This document shows positions 1 to 6,805 of a stretch of DNA of 25,665 nt, one piece after another. A program made the translations under genes and the position numbers. Source of the DNA: an uncultured Christensenella sp. (GTDB taxonomy: Bacteria; Bacillota; Clostridia; Christensenellales; Borkfalkiaceae); NCBI GenBank assembly GCA_910586365.1, contig CAJUGP010000030.1:1-25665 (forward strand). The letters are read 5' to 3'. The first letter of the stretch is position 1, and each line of letters opens with the position of its first letter. Under the pieces are notes generated by a model. It had not been told where the DNA came from. It did no database searches and saw only the letters and a list, made by a program, of their open reading frames with translations.

Positions 1-498
1 GGCTTTTCCGTCCTCAGTATCTTCAGGGTGTTTATACTCGAACTTAAACCGCGGCAGTTTCACGTACGTCGCCGTGTTATCATTGTTTCGTTTTACGACA
101 AGCGGCTCGACAAGTTCAAGCTGCCGTTCGATCACTTCTTTTATTGTCTGTGGCTTTAACGGATATTGGTTTTGTGCCACCGCTATCCGATAATAAAAAT
201 TATTGTCTTTAGCATCTGATATCCCAACTAATTTATCAGTTCTTGTATAATAATGAATCGTATAAATCCCTGATTGCGAAAATATGAATTCTTCAATAGG
301 CGTTGTCCCACTGATAATTTCACCATAAACTTTATCCTTAGTTGTATTGTCCGGATATGTTATTTCATAATAAGACATTACAAAAGCGTATTGAGAATTC
401 AAAATAATCACATCATTTAACGATGGTAACGTGATGGTTGTATTTACTTGAACTGGCGAAATAAAAGGTTTTTTTATTTCGTTAAAATGACTTGCCAT
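1..498 (-). CDS. Partial phage-tail-like protein, 3' end missing
   Basis: An open frame of 166 codons runs from an ATG at 496-498 on the minus strand and leaves the window at base 1 without a stop, so the C-terminus is missing. The start has a clear AAGGAG SD a few bases upstream. The N-terminal half is rich in Tyr, Thr and Ile and looks beta-stranded. Near residues 120-155 it reads QTIKEVIERQLELVEPL, followed by a PRFKF segment. From memory, that pattern resembles a recurrent segment in Firmicutes prophage tail or baseplate proteins (a conserved 'V-I-x-R-x-L-E-L-x-E-P ... PRF' feature); I could not check it. The segment is visibly more AT-rich than the ribosomal cluster next door, which fits a prophage or other acquired element. 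It could also be an unrelated surface or conjugation protein. Confidence 0.5.
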   Translation of the reverse strand, partial: MASHFNEIKKPFISPVQVNTTITLPSLNDVIILNSQYAFVMSYYEITYPDNTTKDKVYGEIISGTTPIEEFIFSQSGIYTIHYYTRTDKLVGISDAKDNNFYYRIAVAQNQYPLKPQTIKEVIERQLELVEPLVVKRNNDNTATYVKLPRFKFEYKHPEDTEDGKA

Positions 499-520
499 AT
501 TTGTTCTCCTTAAAATTAAA

Positions 521-547
521 AGAAAAAAGAAAGCTATTCGCTTTCTT
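521..547 (-). terminator. Intrinsic terminator overlapping the end of the small membrane-protein gene
   Basis: On the minus strand an 8-bp perfect stem (AAGAAAGC / GCTTTCTT) with a 5-nt loop is followed by a T-run. The TAG stop of the upstream gene (534-536) lies at the loop, so the hairpin is partly coding. It sits between two same-strand genes and would reduce read-through into the phage-tail-like gene. Confidence 0.6.
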
Positions 548-1130
548 CTTCATTACTTATATATTTCCAATTCCCTTCTTCATCTTGAACCCAATCGCTA
601 TCAGATTCATCCCATGGTTTCTCGATCTCATCCCGTGAATCCTCGGTCGTAATTATATTATCCTGATTTTTAGTTCGCAACCAAATATGAGTTAAAAATA
701 TAAGACATCCTAACATGATTGCGATGTAAACAATTTGAAGAATAACCGCTTCAGCACAAACATATCTAACTTTAATTTTTATGTATGAATAACCTGTATA
801 TTCCGTATCTTCATAATAAAATGAAAAAACCGATTCTCGATCAAATTCACTGTGACTTGACGAACCGTATGTATCACAGTAAACCCCATCTTTATCTGCT
901 ACGTAAAAACCATTGCGTTCATATACCTCGTCATTCCTTTTTGAAGTGGAATAAAACGTATTATCGTAAAATCGAATGCTTGTTGTAACGCCCTCGCGTT
1001 TATTTACGTATTTACCCTTAAAGACAGGCATACAGCCAAGCCAAATATTAAGCGCAAGCGTTATCACCAAAACCGCAACGGGTAAAATAATCTTCCACGG
1101 CAGCGCTTTAAGTTGTTTCAATTTTTCCAT
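534..1130 (-). CDS. Small two-TM membrane protein of unknown function
   Basis: This encodes 198 aa and I do not recognise the family. A hydrophobic segment at about residues 12-31 follows a Lys-rich N-terminus. A polar, Tyr/Ser/Asp-rich middle of about 90 residues comes next, then a second hydrophobic segment at about 127-150. The C-terminal tail is strongly acidic and contains a WVQDEEGNWKYIS stretch. The topology suggests an extracytoplasmic middle loop with both ends inside. The start has a modest AGAGG upstream and a good promoter at 1159-1188. It is upstream of, and co-oriented with, the truncated phage-tail-like gene, with 35 nt between them, and shares its AT-rich composition. It may be cargo of an acquired element, or just a lineage-specific membrane protein. 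Confidence 0.65.
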   Translation of the reverse strand: MEKLKQLKALPWKIILPVAVLVITLALNIWLGCMPVFKGKYVNKREGVTTSIRFYDNTFYSTSKRNDEVYERNGFYVADKDGVYCDTYGSSSHSEFDRESVFSFYYEDTEYTGYSYIKIKVRYVCAEAVILQIVYIAIMLGCLIFLTHIWLRTKNQDNIITTEDSRDEIEKPWDESDSDWVQDEEGNWKYISNEEESE

Positions 1131-1158
1131 AATATTACCTCTCTATTCTAATAACACC

Positions 1159-1188
1159 ATTATACCCCCCCCCGTTTCGCAAAATCAA
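1159..1188 (-). promoter_or_regulatory. Minus-strand promoter with a G9 spacer
   Basis: On the minus strand, TTGATT (1183-1188) and a perfect TATAAT (1159-1164) are separated by 18 bp. Nine of those 18 bases are consecutive G (C on the plus strand, 1165-1173). It points at the 198-aa membrane protein gene, with a start site expected near 1152. Confidence 0.65.
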
Positions 1189-1221
1189 GCGATTTATTCA
1201 AACTTTTTTGAAATAACTTAA

Positions 1222-1252
1222 AAGCCACGGCAACCGTGGTTTTTGTTTTTTT
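1222..1252 (+). terminator. Orphan plus-strand intrinsic terminator
   Basis: CCACGG (1225-1230), a CAA loop and CCGTGG (1234-1239) are followed by TTTTTG and then a T-run. A G-T wobble and A-T pairs extend the stem. No plus-strand gene precedes it, so it may be the leftover terminator of a gene displaced by the AT-rich segment, or protection of the rpsB promoter against incoming transcription. Confidence 0.6.
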
Positions 1253-1385
1253 AATTCTCTGTTAATAATATAATGAAGAATTAAAATTTTCTTTTTGTAA
1301 AAAGTGTGTGGAAACGCCGTTTTGCGCATGATATGCCTATTTTTGACTGTTTGCAAAAAAATTTTCACCAGTAAGTAAAAAAGAG

Positions 1386-1415
1386 TTGTCAAAGGGCGGA
1401 AAGGTGTGGTATAAT
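1386..1415 (+). promoter_or_regulatory. rpsB-tsf promoter
   Basis: TTGTCA (1386-1391) and a perfect TATAAT (1410-1415) are spaced by 18 bp. Transcription should start near 1422 and leave a leader of about 100 nt before rpsB. Confidence 0.75.
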
Positions 1416-1449
1416 ACGGGAGCTGTAAATACGCACTCCTTTTCGCGTG

Positions 1450-1510
1450 CCCTCCGTGTCCGTAAATTTTTCATGCGGATATGAGCACGGTAAAACGGAA
1501 AGGGGGAGGG
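1450..1510 (+). promoter_or_regulatory. Structured rpsB leader, possible autoregulatory site
   Basis: Nested complementary blocks are visible in the leader: CCCTCC (1450-1455) with GGAGGG (1505-1510), CCGTG (1454-1458) with CACGG (1486-1490), and TCCG (1459-1462) with CGGA (1476-1479). They form an imperfect stem-loop ending about 5 nt before the SD (GGAGG, 1515-1519). Feedback by S2 on rpsB leaders is known in some bacteria. Whether this hairpin does that is inference. Confidence 0.4.
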
Positions 1511-1523
1511 TAACGGAGGAATT

Positions 1524-2282
1524 ATGGCAGTAGTAGCAATGAAACAGCTTCTCGAAGCGGGCGTCCACTTCGGACACCAGACGAGAAAGTGGAACCCCAA
1601 GATGAAGAAGTATATCTTCGCGGCGCGTCACGACATTCACATCATCGACCTCGAAATGACGGCGAAGCTCATCGAGGAAGCTTACGCGTTTGTCGTCAAT
1701 CAGGTGAAAGCGGGCAAGAGCGTGCTTTTCGTCGGTACGAAAAAGCAGGCGCAGGACGCAATCAAGGAAGAGGCGGAGCGCTGCGGACAGTACTATATCA
1801 ATTCGCGTTGGCTGGGCGGCACGCTCACCAACTTCAAGACCATTCGCTCGCGCATCGACTATCTCGAAAAGCTCGAAAGAATGGAACAGAGCGGCGAGTT
1901 CGAGCTGCTCCCCAAAAAGGAAGTGCTCGGGCTGAAAAAGGAAATGGAAAAACTTTCCGACACGTTGGGCGGCATTAAAGACATGCGCGGCATGCCCGGC
2001 GTCATCTTCATCGTCGATCCCAATAACGAGGATATCGCGGTGAGCGAGGCGAGAAAGCTGCATATTCCCATCGTGGCGATCACCGATACCAACTGCGATC
2101 CCGATCTCATCGATTACGTCATTCCCGGCAACGACGACGCGATCCGCGCGATCAAGCTCATCTCTTCGGTTATGGCGAACGCCGTGATTGAGGCGAAGGA
2201 AGGCGACGCGCCCCGTTACGAGGAAGAGGCTGCGGAGGTTCCCGCGGCGGAAGTGCCCGCAAGCGAAGCGGCGGCAGAGTAA
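1524..2282 (+). CDS. rpsB: 30S ribosomal protein S2
   Basis: This 252-aa protein is of normal length for bacterial S2, a small-subunit protein needed for assembly and for mRNA binding together with S1. Hallmarks visible are LLEAGVHFGHQTRKWNPKM near the N-terminus, IHIIDLEMT, FVGTKKQAQDAI, YINSRWLGGTLTNF, PGVIFIVDP, and AITDTNCDPDLIDYVIPGND before the end. The C-terminal tail is a low-complexity Ala/Glu/Pro stretch, common and variable in this family. The ATG has GGAGG 5 nt upstream. It is first in a two-gene operon with tsf, which starts 22 nt downstream, the nearly universal bacterial arrangement. A strong promoter and a folded leader precede it. Confidence 0.98.
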   Translation: MAVVAMKQLLEAGVHFGHQTRKWNPKMKKYIFAARHDIHIIDLEMTAKLIEEAYAFVVNQVKAGKSVLFVGTKKQAQDAIKEEAERCGQYYINSRWLGGTLTNFKTIRSRIDYLEKLERMEQSGEFELLPKKEVLGLKKEMEKLSDTLGGIKDMRGMPGVIFIVDPNNEDIAVSEARKLHIPIVAITDTNCDPDLIDYVIPGNDDAIRAIKLISSVMANAVIEAKEGDAPRYEEEAAEVPAAEVPASEAAAE

Positions 2283-2303
2283 TTTAGGTTAAGGAGATAT
2301 ATT

Positions 2304-3215
2304 ATGGCTGGATTTACGGCAAAAGACGTGATGGCGCTCCGCGAGCAGACGGGCGCGGGTATGATGGATTGCAAAAAAGCTTTGATCGACGCCGACGGCG
2401 ATATGGACAAGGCGGCGGATATTTTAAGAGAGCGCGGCATTGCCAAAGCGGCGAAGCGCGCGTCGAAAATTGCAGCGGAAGGCGTCGTGTACGCGCTCGT
2501 CGAGGGGAAGAAGGGCGTTCTTCTCGAAGTGAACTGCGAAAGCGATTTCGTTGCCAAGGGCGACAGATTCCGCGCTTTGGTGGAAACGGTTGCCAAGCAG
2601 GCGCTTAAAACCAACGCCAAATCGGTGGAAGAATTGCTTGCGAGCGATTTGGGCGGCAAGACCGTCGATACCTTTATTCAGGAAGAAACGGGCGTGATCG
2701 GCGAAAAGATTTCCGTACGCCGTTTCACCGTTTACGAGAGCAAGGGCTTTGTGGAGTCCTATATCCACATGGGCGGCACGATGGGCGTTATGCTCGACTT
2801 CGATTGCGCGGAAAACGCCGATACGAAAGAGCTGGCGCATAACGTTGCGCTGCACACCGCGTTCGCAAAACCTTTGTACATGGTAGCCGCCGACGTTCCC
2901 GCGGAAGTCGTGGAAAAGGAAAAGGCGATCATGAAACAGGAAGTGATCAACGAGGGCAAGCCCGAGGCGATCGCGGAAAAAATCGTGCTCGGCAAGGTGA
3001 AAAAATTCTACGAGGAGAATTGCCTTCTCGAACAGAAATTCGTCAAGGACGACAAGATCACGGTTGCGCAGCTGATTGCGGAAACGGCGAAAAAGATCGG
3101 TGCGAACGTATCGCTTAACGCGTTCTGTTTCTACGTCATGGGGCAGGGCTTGGAAAAGAAGAGCGAGGACCTGAGCGAAGAAGTCGCAAAGCAAGTCGAA
3201 TCGATGAAGAAATAA
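2304..3215 (+). CDS. tsf: Elongation factor Ts
   Basis: This encodes 303 aa, normal for EF-Ts, the guanine-nucleotide exchange factor that recycles EF-Tu-GDP. The N-terminal UBA-like domain is intact (VMALREQTGAGMMDCKKAL, then DMDKAADILRERGIAKA). It is followed by the core signature VNCESDFVAKGDRF and the dimerisation/core domains with HVALHTAFAKP-like sequence (here HNVALHTAFAKPLYM). The ATG is preceded by AAGGAG. It is co-transcribed with rpsB, and a hairpin just after the stop closes the operon. Confidence 0.97.
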   Translation: MAGFTAKDVMALREQTGAGMMDCKKALIDADGDMDKAADILRERGIAKAAKRASKIAAEGVVYALVEGKKGVLLEVNCESDFVAKGDRFRALVETVAKQALKTNAKSVEELLASDLGGKTVDTFIQEETGVIGEKISVRRFTVYESKGFVESYIHMGGTMGVMLDFDCAENADTKELAHNVALHTAFAKPLYMVAADVPAEVVEKEKAIMKQEVINEGKPEAIAEKIVLGKVKKFYEENCLLEQKFVKDDKITVAQLIAETAKKIGANVSLNAFCFYVMGQGLEKKSEDLSEEVAKQVESMKK

Positions 3216-3227
3216 TCGCATAGTAAA

Positions 3228-3266
3228 CAAATCGCCGCCCCCTTATGTTCGGGACGGCGATTTTGC
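3228..3266 (+). terminator. rpsB-tsf operon terminator
   Basis: AAATCGCCG (3229-3237) pairs with CGGCGATTT (3255-3263). Extra C/G pairs lie inside the loop and the stem ends in TTTT. It lies 13 nt past the tsf stop. Confidence 0.75.
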
Positions 3267-3294
3267 TTATGATACGAAGAAAGGGGGTTATCGG

Positions 3295-4350
3295 GTGAAA
3301 AAGAATACGGAAACGGCGCTTACCGTGCAGGAAACGCCGCAGGAGCAACAGGATAAAAAAGCCGAACAGAAAATGACGATCTATGATTATGAGGATAAGT
3401 ACGTTCACCGCGAAAACCGCAAAAGCGCGCGGTTTTTCGTGCGGTTTTTCGCTGCGGTGATCGGGCTGTTTCTGCTTGCCGTTCTTGCCTTGCTCACCAT
3501 GAAGGCATGGGAAATACATATGTACGCGGGTATCGGCGCGGCGGCGGTAAGCGTTCTTGCTTATATTCTGCTGTTTATCGTGCCGATCGTAAAGCTGTTC
3601 AAAACCGGTTATTTTATTACCAACGTCAATTCCCATTCGGCGCGCGCGGCGCAAAAGCATAACCGCGAGCTGCGCCATTCGATTGCCGATAAATTTATCG
3701 ATTTTAACGCCTCGGTCGACGGGATCGGTTGGTATGACGATAAGTTGGTCGGCGAGCTTGCCGTGGCGCTGCATACCAAAAACGAGGAGAATTTGAAATC
3801 GACGCTCTCCAAGCTTTACGCGAAATCGGTCAAAAAGACGGGGCGCGATATCATCACCAAAGCGTCGCTCAAAGCGGGCTTGTATTCGGCGCTTTCGCAG
3901 TCCGAACTGATCGACGCCGCGCTCGTCGCCTCGGTCAACCTGCAGCTCGTAAAAGACATCGTGTTTTTATACGGCTTCCGTCCTTCGGACGCGAAGCTCG
4001 TTAAAATCATGTGGAAGGTGATTGCCAATTCGCTCATCGCGTACGGCATGGGCAGCGTGAATATCGGCAACGGCATCGTGAAAACAATGGGCGATATCGT
4101 AAAAAGCGTGCCGATTTTAGGCTCGGCGATTTCGGTTTTGATCGATTCTTCCGTGCAGGGGTTGACGAACGCCGTTTTAACGGCGGTGATCGGATATCAG
4201 ACCATTTATTATCTGAATAAGGAATATAAGCTGCAAGATATTTTAGACGGCGTTGAGATCGTCAATAACGAAGAGCTGGAAGAAACGTGCGAAGAAGTGG
4301 AGTTGGAGCTGAAAAAAGCGGCGAAAAGAGCCGCCCGCGCCACGGCGTAA
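3295..4350 (+). CDS. DUF697/YcjF-like membrane protein
   Basis: This encodes 351 aa from a GTG start, chosen because AAAGGGGG lies about 8 nt upstream. The charged N-terminal tail (residues 1-45, rich in Lys, Glu and Gln) is cytoplasmic-looking. Two hydrophobic segments follow at about 47-68 and 77-100, then a long helical region. Around residues 200-310 it reads LVASVNLQLVKDIVFLYGFR and then glycine-rich helices (GMGSVNIGNGIVKTMGDIV), which resembles the DUF697 domain of YcjF-type proteins. Their role is poorly known and they are often linked to GTPases or envelope stress. The C-terminus is a basic/acidic helix. The next membrane protein begins 16 nt after its stop, so the two are probably co-transcribed. 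The family call rests on memory of the pattern. Confidence 0.6.
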   Translation: MKKNTETALTVQETPQEQQDKKAEQKMTIYDYEDKYVHRENRKSARFFVRFFAAVIGLFLLAVLALLTMKAWEIHMYAGIGAAAVSVLAYILLFIVPIVKLFKTGYFITNVNSHSARAAQKHNRELRHSIADKFIDFNASVDGIGWYDDKLVGELAVALHTKNEENLKSTLSKLYAKSVKKTGRDIITKASLKAGLYSALSQSELIDAALVASVNLQLVKDIVFLYGFRPSDAKLVKIMWKVIANSLIAYGMGSVNIGNGIVKTMGDIVKSVPILGSAISVLIDSSVQGLTNAVLTAVIGYQTIYYLNKEYKLQDILDGVEIVNNEELEETCEEVELELKKAAKRAARATA

Positions 4351-4366
4351 ACAAGGCGGGAGAGAT

Positions 4367-5158
4367 ATGAATTTACTTGCAAGCGAAATTGTTGCCCAAA
4401 GGGTGTTCAATCCGCTCTATATTTATTTGGATATCGTGTTTTTGGTCGCGCTGTGCGTTCTGCTCGCCGTCAAGAAAAAATATTTAACGTTGCTTTGGGG
4501 AATTGCGGGCGGCGTTTTGTACATGGTAGTGGACTACGGCATTTTTCATCTGCTCACGGGATCGCGTTCGATCGAGGGCGGCAACCTCTTTTGGGTGCTG
4601 TTGTGGATGAGCATGAGCTACGGCATTACCAATTTCGTTTGGATTTGGCTGTGGTTTTCCAAGGATAAGCACCTTGTCGAATGGTCTTTTCTCATCGTCG
4701 TGTGGTGGATCGCCGCGCCCATGCTCGCCAACACCTTCGGCGCAAATTTGCCGCCCATTAAAATTCAGCGTACGACGGGCGCATATCACGGTTACATGGC
4801 GCTCATTTTGGTTTTGGGATACGGGGCTGCGATCGGTTACAACCTCTTTCAAAAGGATAATTCCAAACGGTTTCCGCTTTTGTGGATGCTTGCGATCGGC
4901 GTTTTGGTGCAATTTGCCTGGGAATTTTCGCTGCTCGTCGGCGGGATCCGCAGCGCGGAATTTACCGATTGGGGGCAGAAGCTCACGACGCTCGTCGTCA
5001 ATTCCCTGCTCGAAACCAACCTCGGCGCCGTGCCGATCTACTGCATTTACGCGTTGGTAACTTCGCATTATACCGAAGATCTCAAACGCCGTTCCTTAGC
5101 GGTCACGTTCCGCGGCAGACTCAAAGAGCTTAACGAAACGCGCGTGCGCGGGGAATAA
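4367..5158 (+). CDS. Polytopic membrane protein of unknown function
   Basis: This encodes 263 aa with about seven hydrophobic segments (roughly residues 17-35, 41-61, 72-98, 105-122, 141-158, 170-190 and 205-228) and a short basic C-terminal tail. I do not recognise the family. Aromatic residues are abundant in the segments (for example WVLLWMSMSYGITNFVWIW), and an NTFGANLPPIK loop follows the fourth. The ATG is preceded by GGGAGAG at good spacing. It follows the DUF697-like gene closely and ends about 30 nt before the promoter of the MATE gene, so it is likely the last gene of a two-gene unit. No clear terminator follows it. Confidence 0.7.
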   Translation: MNLLASEIVAQRVFNPLYIYLDIVFLVALCVLLAVKKKYLTLLWGIAGGVLYMVVDYGIFHLLTGSRSIEGGNLFWVLLWMSMSYGITNFVWIWLWFSKDKHLVEWSFLIVVWWIAAPMLANTFGANLPPIKIQRTTGAYHGYMALILVLGYGAAIGYNLFQKDNSKRFPLLWMLAIGVLVQFAWEFSLLVGGIRSAEFTDWGQKLTTLVVNSLLETNLGAVPIYCIYALVTSHYTEDLKRRSLAVTFRGRLKELNETRVRGE

Positions 5159-5191
5159 GATAAAATTCTTGTTTTTTATGCGTTAAATCGT

Positions 5192-5220
5192 TTGACTTTG
5201 TCAATCGTATTCCGTATAAT
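5192..5220 (+). promoter_or_regulatory. MATE transporter promoter
   Basis: TTGACT (5192-5197) and a perfect TATAAT (5215-5220) are spaced by 17 bp. The start site is expected near 5227, giving a 5' leader of about 115 nt. Confidence 0.8.
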
Positions 5221-5251
5221 ACCTTTCAATCAAATCATTCGTCGGAGAACG

Positions 5252-5326
5252 GGCGGCCGCAGCCGCTTCGTTGATAAGACGTCGAGTGCGCTCGGTTGTG
5301 TTCTTGGCAATCGGACGTACTTTTTT
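5252..5326 (+). promoter_or_regulatory. Folded leader of the MATE gene, possible attenuator
   Basis: The leader holds a GCGGC/GCCGC hairpin near 5253-5266. It also holds a CGAG-TGCG-CTCG hairpin (5283-5294) enclosed by ACGTC (5279-5283) and GACGT (5314-5318), followed by six T (5321-5326) just before the SD. Attenuation is plausible, but the stems are short and I matched no known riboswitch class. Confidence 0.3.
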
Positions 5327-5342
5327 ATATCGGAGGATTTTT

Positions 5343-6683
5343 ATGGCGAGGGAACGTATCGGCTTGTCCGAGCATTTCACGTTAAAAAAATTATTGCGTT
5401 TTGTGATGCCGTCCGTCGTGATGGCGGTGTTTACTTCGGTTTATACGATCGTAGACGGTGTGTTCGTTTCCAAAGCGGTGGGTGATACTGCCTTCGCGGG
5501 GCTGAACCTCATTTTCCCCGTTATTATGATTTTGGGCGCGGCGGGCATGATGTTCGGCGCGGGCGGCAGCGCGCTCATCGCCAAAACGCTGGGCGAGGGC
5601 GATAAGCAACGCGCCAACGGTTATTTTTCCTTTTTGGTTTGCGCGATCGCCGTCGCGGGCGTCGTGCTCGGCGGCTTTGGGATCGCCGTTCTGCGCCCCG
5701 TGGCGCAGTTTTTGGGGCGTGACGCCACGCCCGAAACGGTGAAAAACGCCGTGCTTTACGGCTTTATTCTGCTGTGCGGCATGCCGTGTTTGATGCTGCA
5801 ATATTCCTTTCAGAGCTTTATGATTACCGCCGAAAAGGCGATGCTCGGGTTTTGGATTACGGTTGCCGCGGGCGTTTTGAACGGCGCGCTCGACGCGCTC
5901 TTCATTCTCGGATTTCATTGGGAGCTTGCGGGCGCGGCGGCGGCAACCGTTTCGGGGCAGGCGGTGGCGGGCGTGATCGCTCTTATCTATTTCTGCCGCC
6001 CGAATACGAGCCTGCTGCGATTTTGCAAACCGCGCTGCGACGTGAAGTCGTTTTTCCGCGCGTGTACGAACGGCGCTTCGGAATTGCTCTCGAACATTTC
6101 CTTTTCGGTCGTGAATATGCTTTATAACATGCAGCTTCTGCGTTTGGCGGGGGACGACGGCGTGATCGCTTACGGCATAATCATGTACATGAGCACGATC
6201 TTCTTCAATATCTTTTTCGGCTTTTCGATGGGGGCGGCGCCGCCCGTCGGGTATCATTACGGCGCGTGCAATCGGGAAGAGCTGAAAAACCTGCGGCGCA
6301 AGGGATTTTGGATCGTAGGCGTGTTGGGTGTGGCGCTTACCGCGCTTTCCGCCGCGTTTGCCGATCCGTTCGCGCGCATTTTCGCCAACGGCGAAGAGGT
6401 GTTCGCGCTGACGAAAAACGGCATTCTGCTCTATTCTTCGGCGTATCTTCTCATGGGGTTCAGCGTGTTCGGGTCGGCATATTTCACCGCGCTTAACAAC
6501 GGGCTTGTTTCGGGGGCGATCTCCTTTTTGCGTTCGCTTATTTTTCAGTGCGGCGCGGTGCTCCTTCTCCCCGTCTTTTGGGGCATGACGGGCGTATGGC
6601 TTGCGGCGACGGCGGCGGAGATCGTCGCGTTCTGCATGACGATGACCTTCTTTTACGCCTGTCGGAAAAAATACGGGTATTAG
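5343..6683 (+). CDS. MATE family multidrug/sodium efflux transporter
   Basis: This encodes 446 aa from ATG 5343. I chose this over a TTG at 5271 because GGAGG lies 6 nt upstream of 5343 and the upstream codons fall in the leader. Twelve hydrophobic segments are visible in two halves. The N-terminal half shows the MATE-typical PSVVMAVFTSVYTIVDGVFV, then AFAGLNLIFPVIMI and GGSALIAKTLGEGD. The second half has a similar SFSVVNMLYNMQL and FFGFSMGAAPPVGYHYGA. MATE proteins export cationic drugs or metabolites in exchange for Na+ or H+; the substrate here cannot be read from sequence. It has its own promoter and terminator, so it is monocistronic. It stands between tsf and pyrH, which are usually neighbours. 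Confidence 0.9.
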   Translation: MARERIGLSEHFTLKKLLRFVMPSVVMAVFTSVYTIVDGVFVSKAVGDTAFAGLNLIFPVIMILGAAGMMFGAGGSALIAKTLGEGDKQRANGYFSFLVCAIAVAGVVLGGFGIAVLRPVAQFLGRDATPETVKNAVLYGFILLCGMPCLMLQYSFQSFMITAEKAMLGFWITVAAGVLNGALDALFILGFHWELAGAAAATVSGQAVAGVIALIYFCRPNTSLLRFCKPRCDVKSFFRACTNGASELLSNISFSVVNMLYNMQLLRLAGDDGVIAYGIIMYMSTIFFNIFFGFSMGAAPPVGYHYGACNREELKNLRRKGFWIVGVLGVALTALSAAFADPFARIFANGEEVFALTKNGILLYSSAYLLMGFSVFGSAYFTALNNGLVSGAISFLRSLIFQCGAVLLLPVFWGMTGVWLAATAAEIVAFCMTMTFFYACRKKYGY

Positions 6684-6691
6684 CGATGAGC

Positions 6692-6724
6692 AAAAGCGGA
6701 GAGTTGATATTTCTCCGCTTTTTT
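6692..6724 (+). terminator. MATE gene terminator
   Basis: AAAAGCGGAGA (6692-6702) pairs perfectly with TCTCCGCTTTT (6712-6722) across a 9-nt loop, and more T follow. Confidence 0.9.
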
Positions 6725-6738
6725 GTTTTTGGAAATTA

Positions 6739-6767
6739 TTGCTTTTTTTGCCGCGGTATGATATACT
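6739..6767 (+). promoter_or_regulatory. pyrH cluster promoter
   Basis: TTGCTT (6739-6744) and TATACT (6762-6767) are spaced by 17 bp. It lies between the MATE terminator and pyrH and probably drives pyrH-frr-uppS-cdsA. Confidence 0.6.
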
Positions 6768-6805
6768 CTTATAGAAAAAGTAAATAAAAGAACGGGGGGG
6801 CAGTT

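Larger units (their letters stand above)
1131..1523. other. Gene-free divergent region between acquired segment and rpsB
   Basis: There is no credible gene in these 393 bases. From left to right they hold a minus-strand promoter with a poly-G spacer, an orphan plus-strand terminator-like hairpin, an AT-rich stretch of about 130 bases with no motif I can support, and the rpsB promoter and leader. Confidence 0.75.

Noticed and set aside
2424..3230. 268-aa minus-strand frame over tsf
   Set aside because: Antisense shadow of a well-supported EF-Ts gene.
5271..5342. N-terminal extension of the MATE protein from a TTG
   Set aside because: No SD at 5271, and ATG 5343 has GGAGG at 6 nt; the extension lies in the 5' leader.
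5391..6257. 288-aa minus-strand open frame
   Set aside because: Shadow of the MATE gene with His/Arg-rich composition typical of antisense GC-rich frames.
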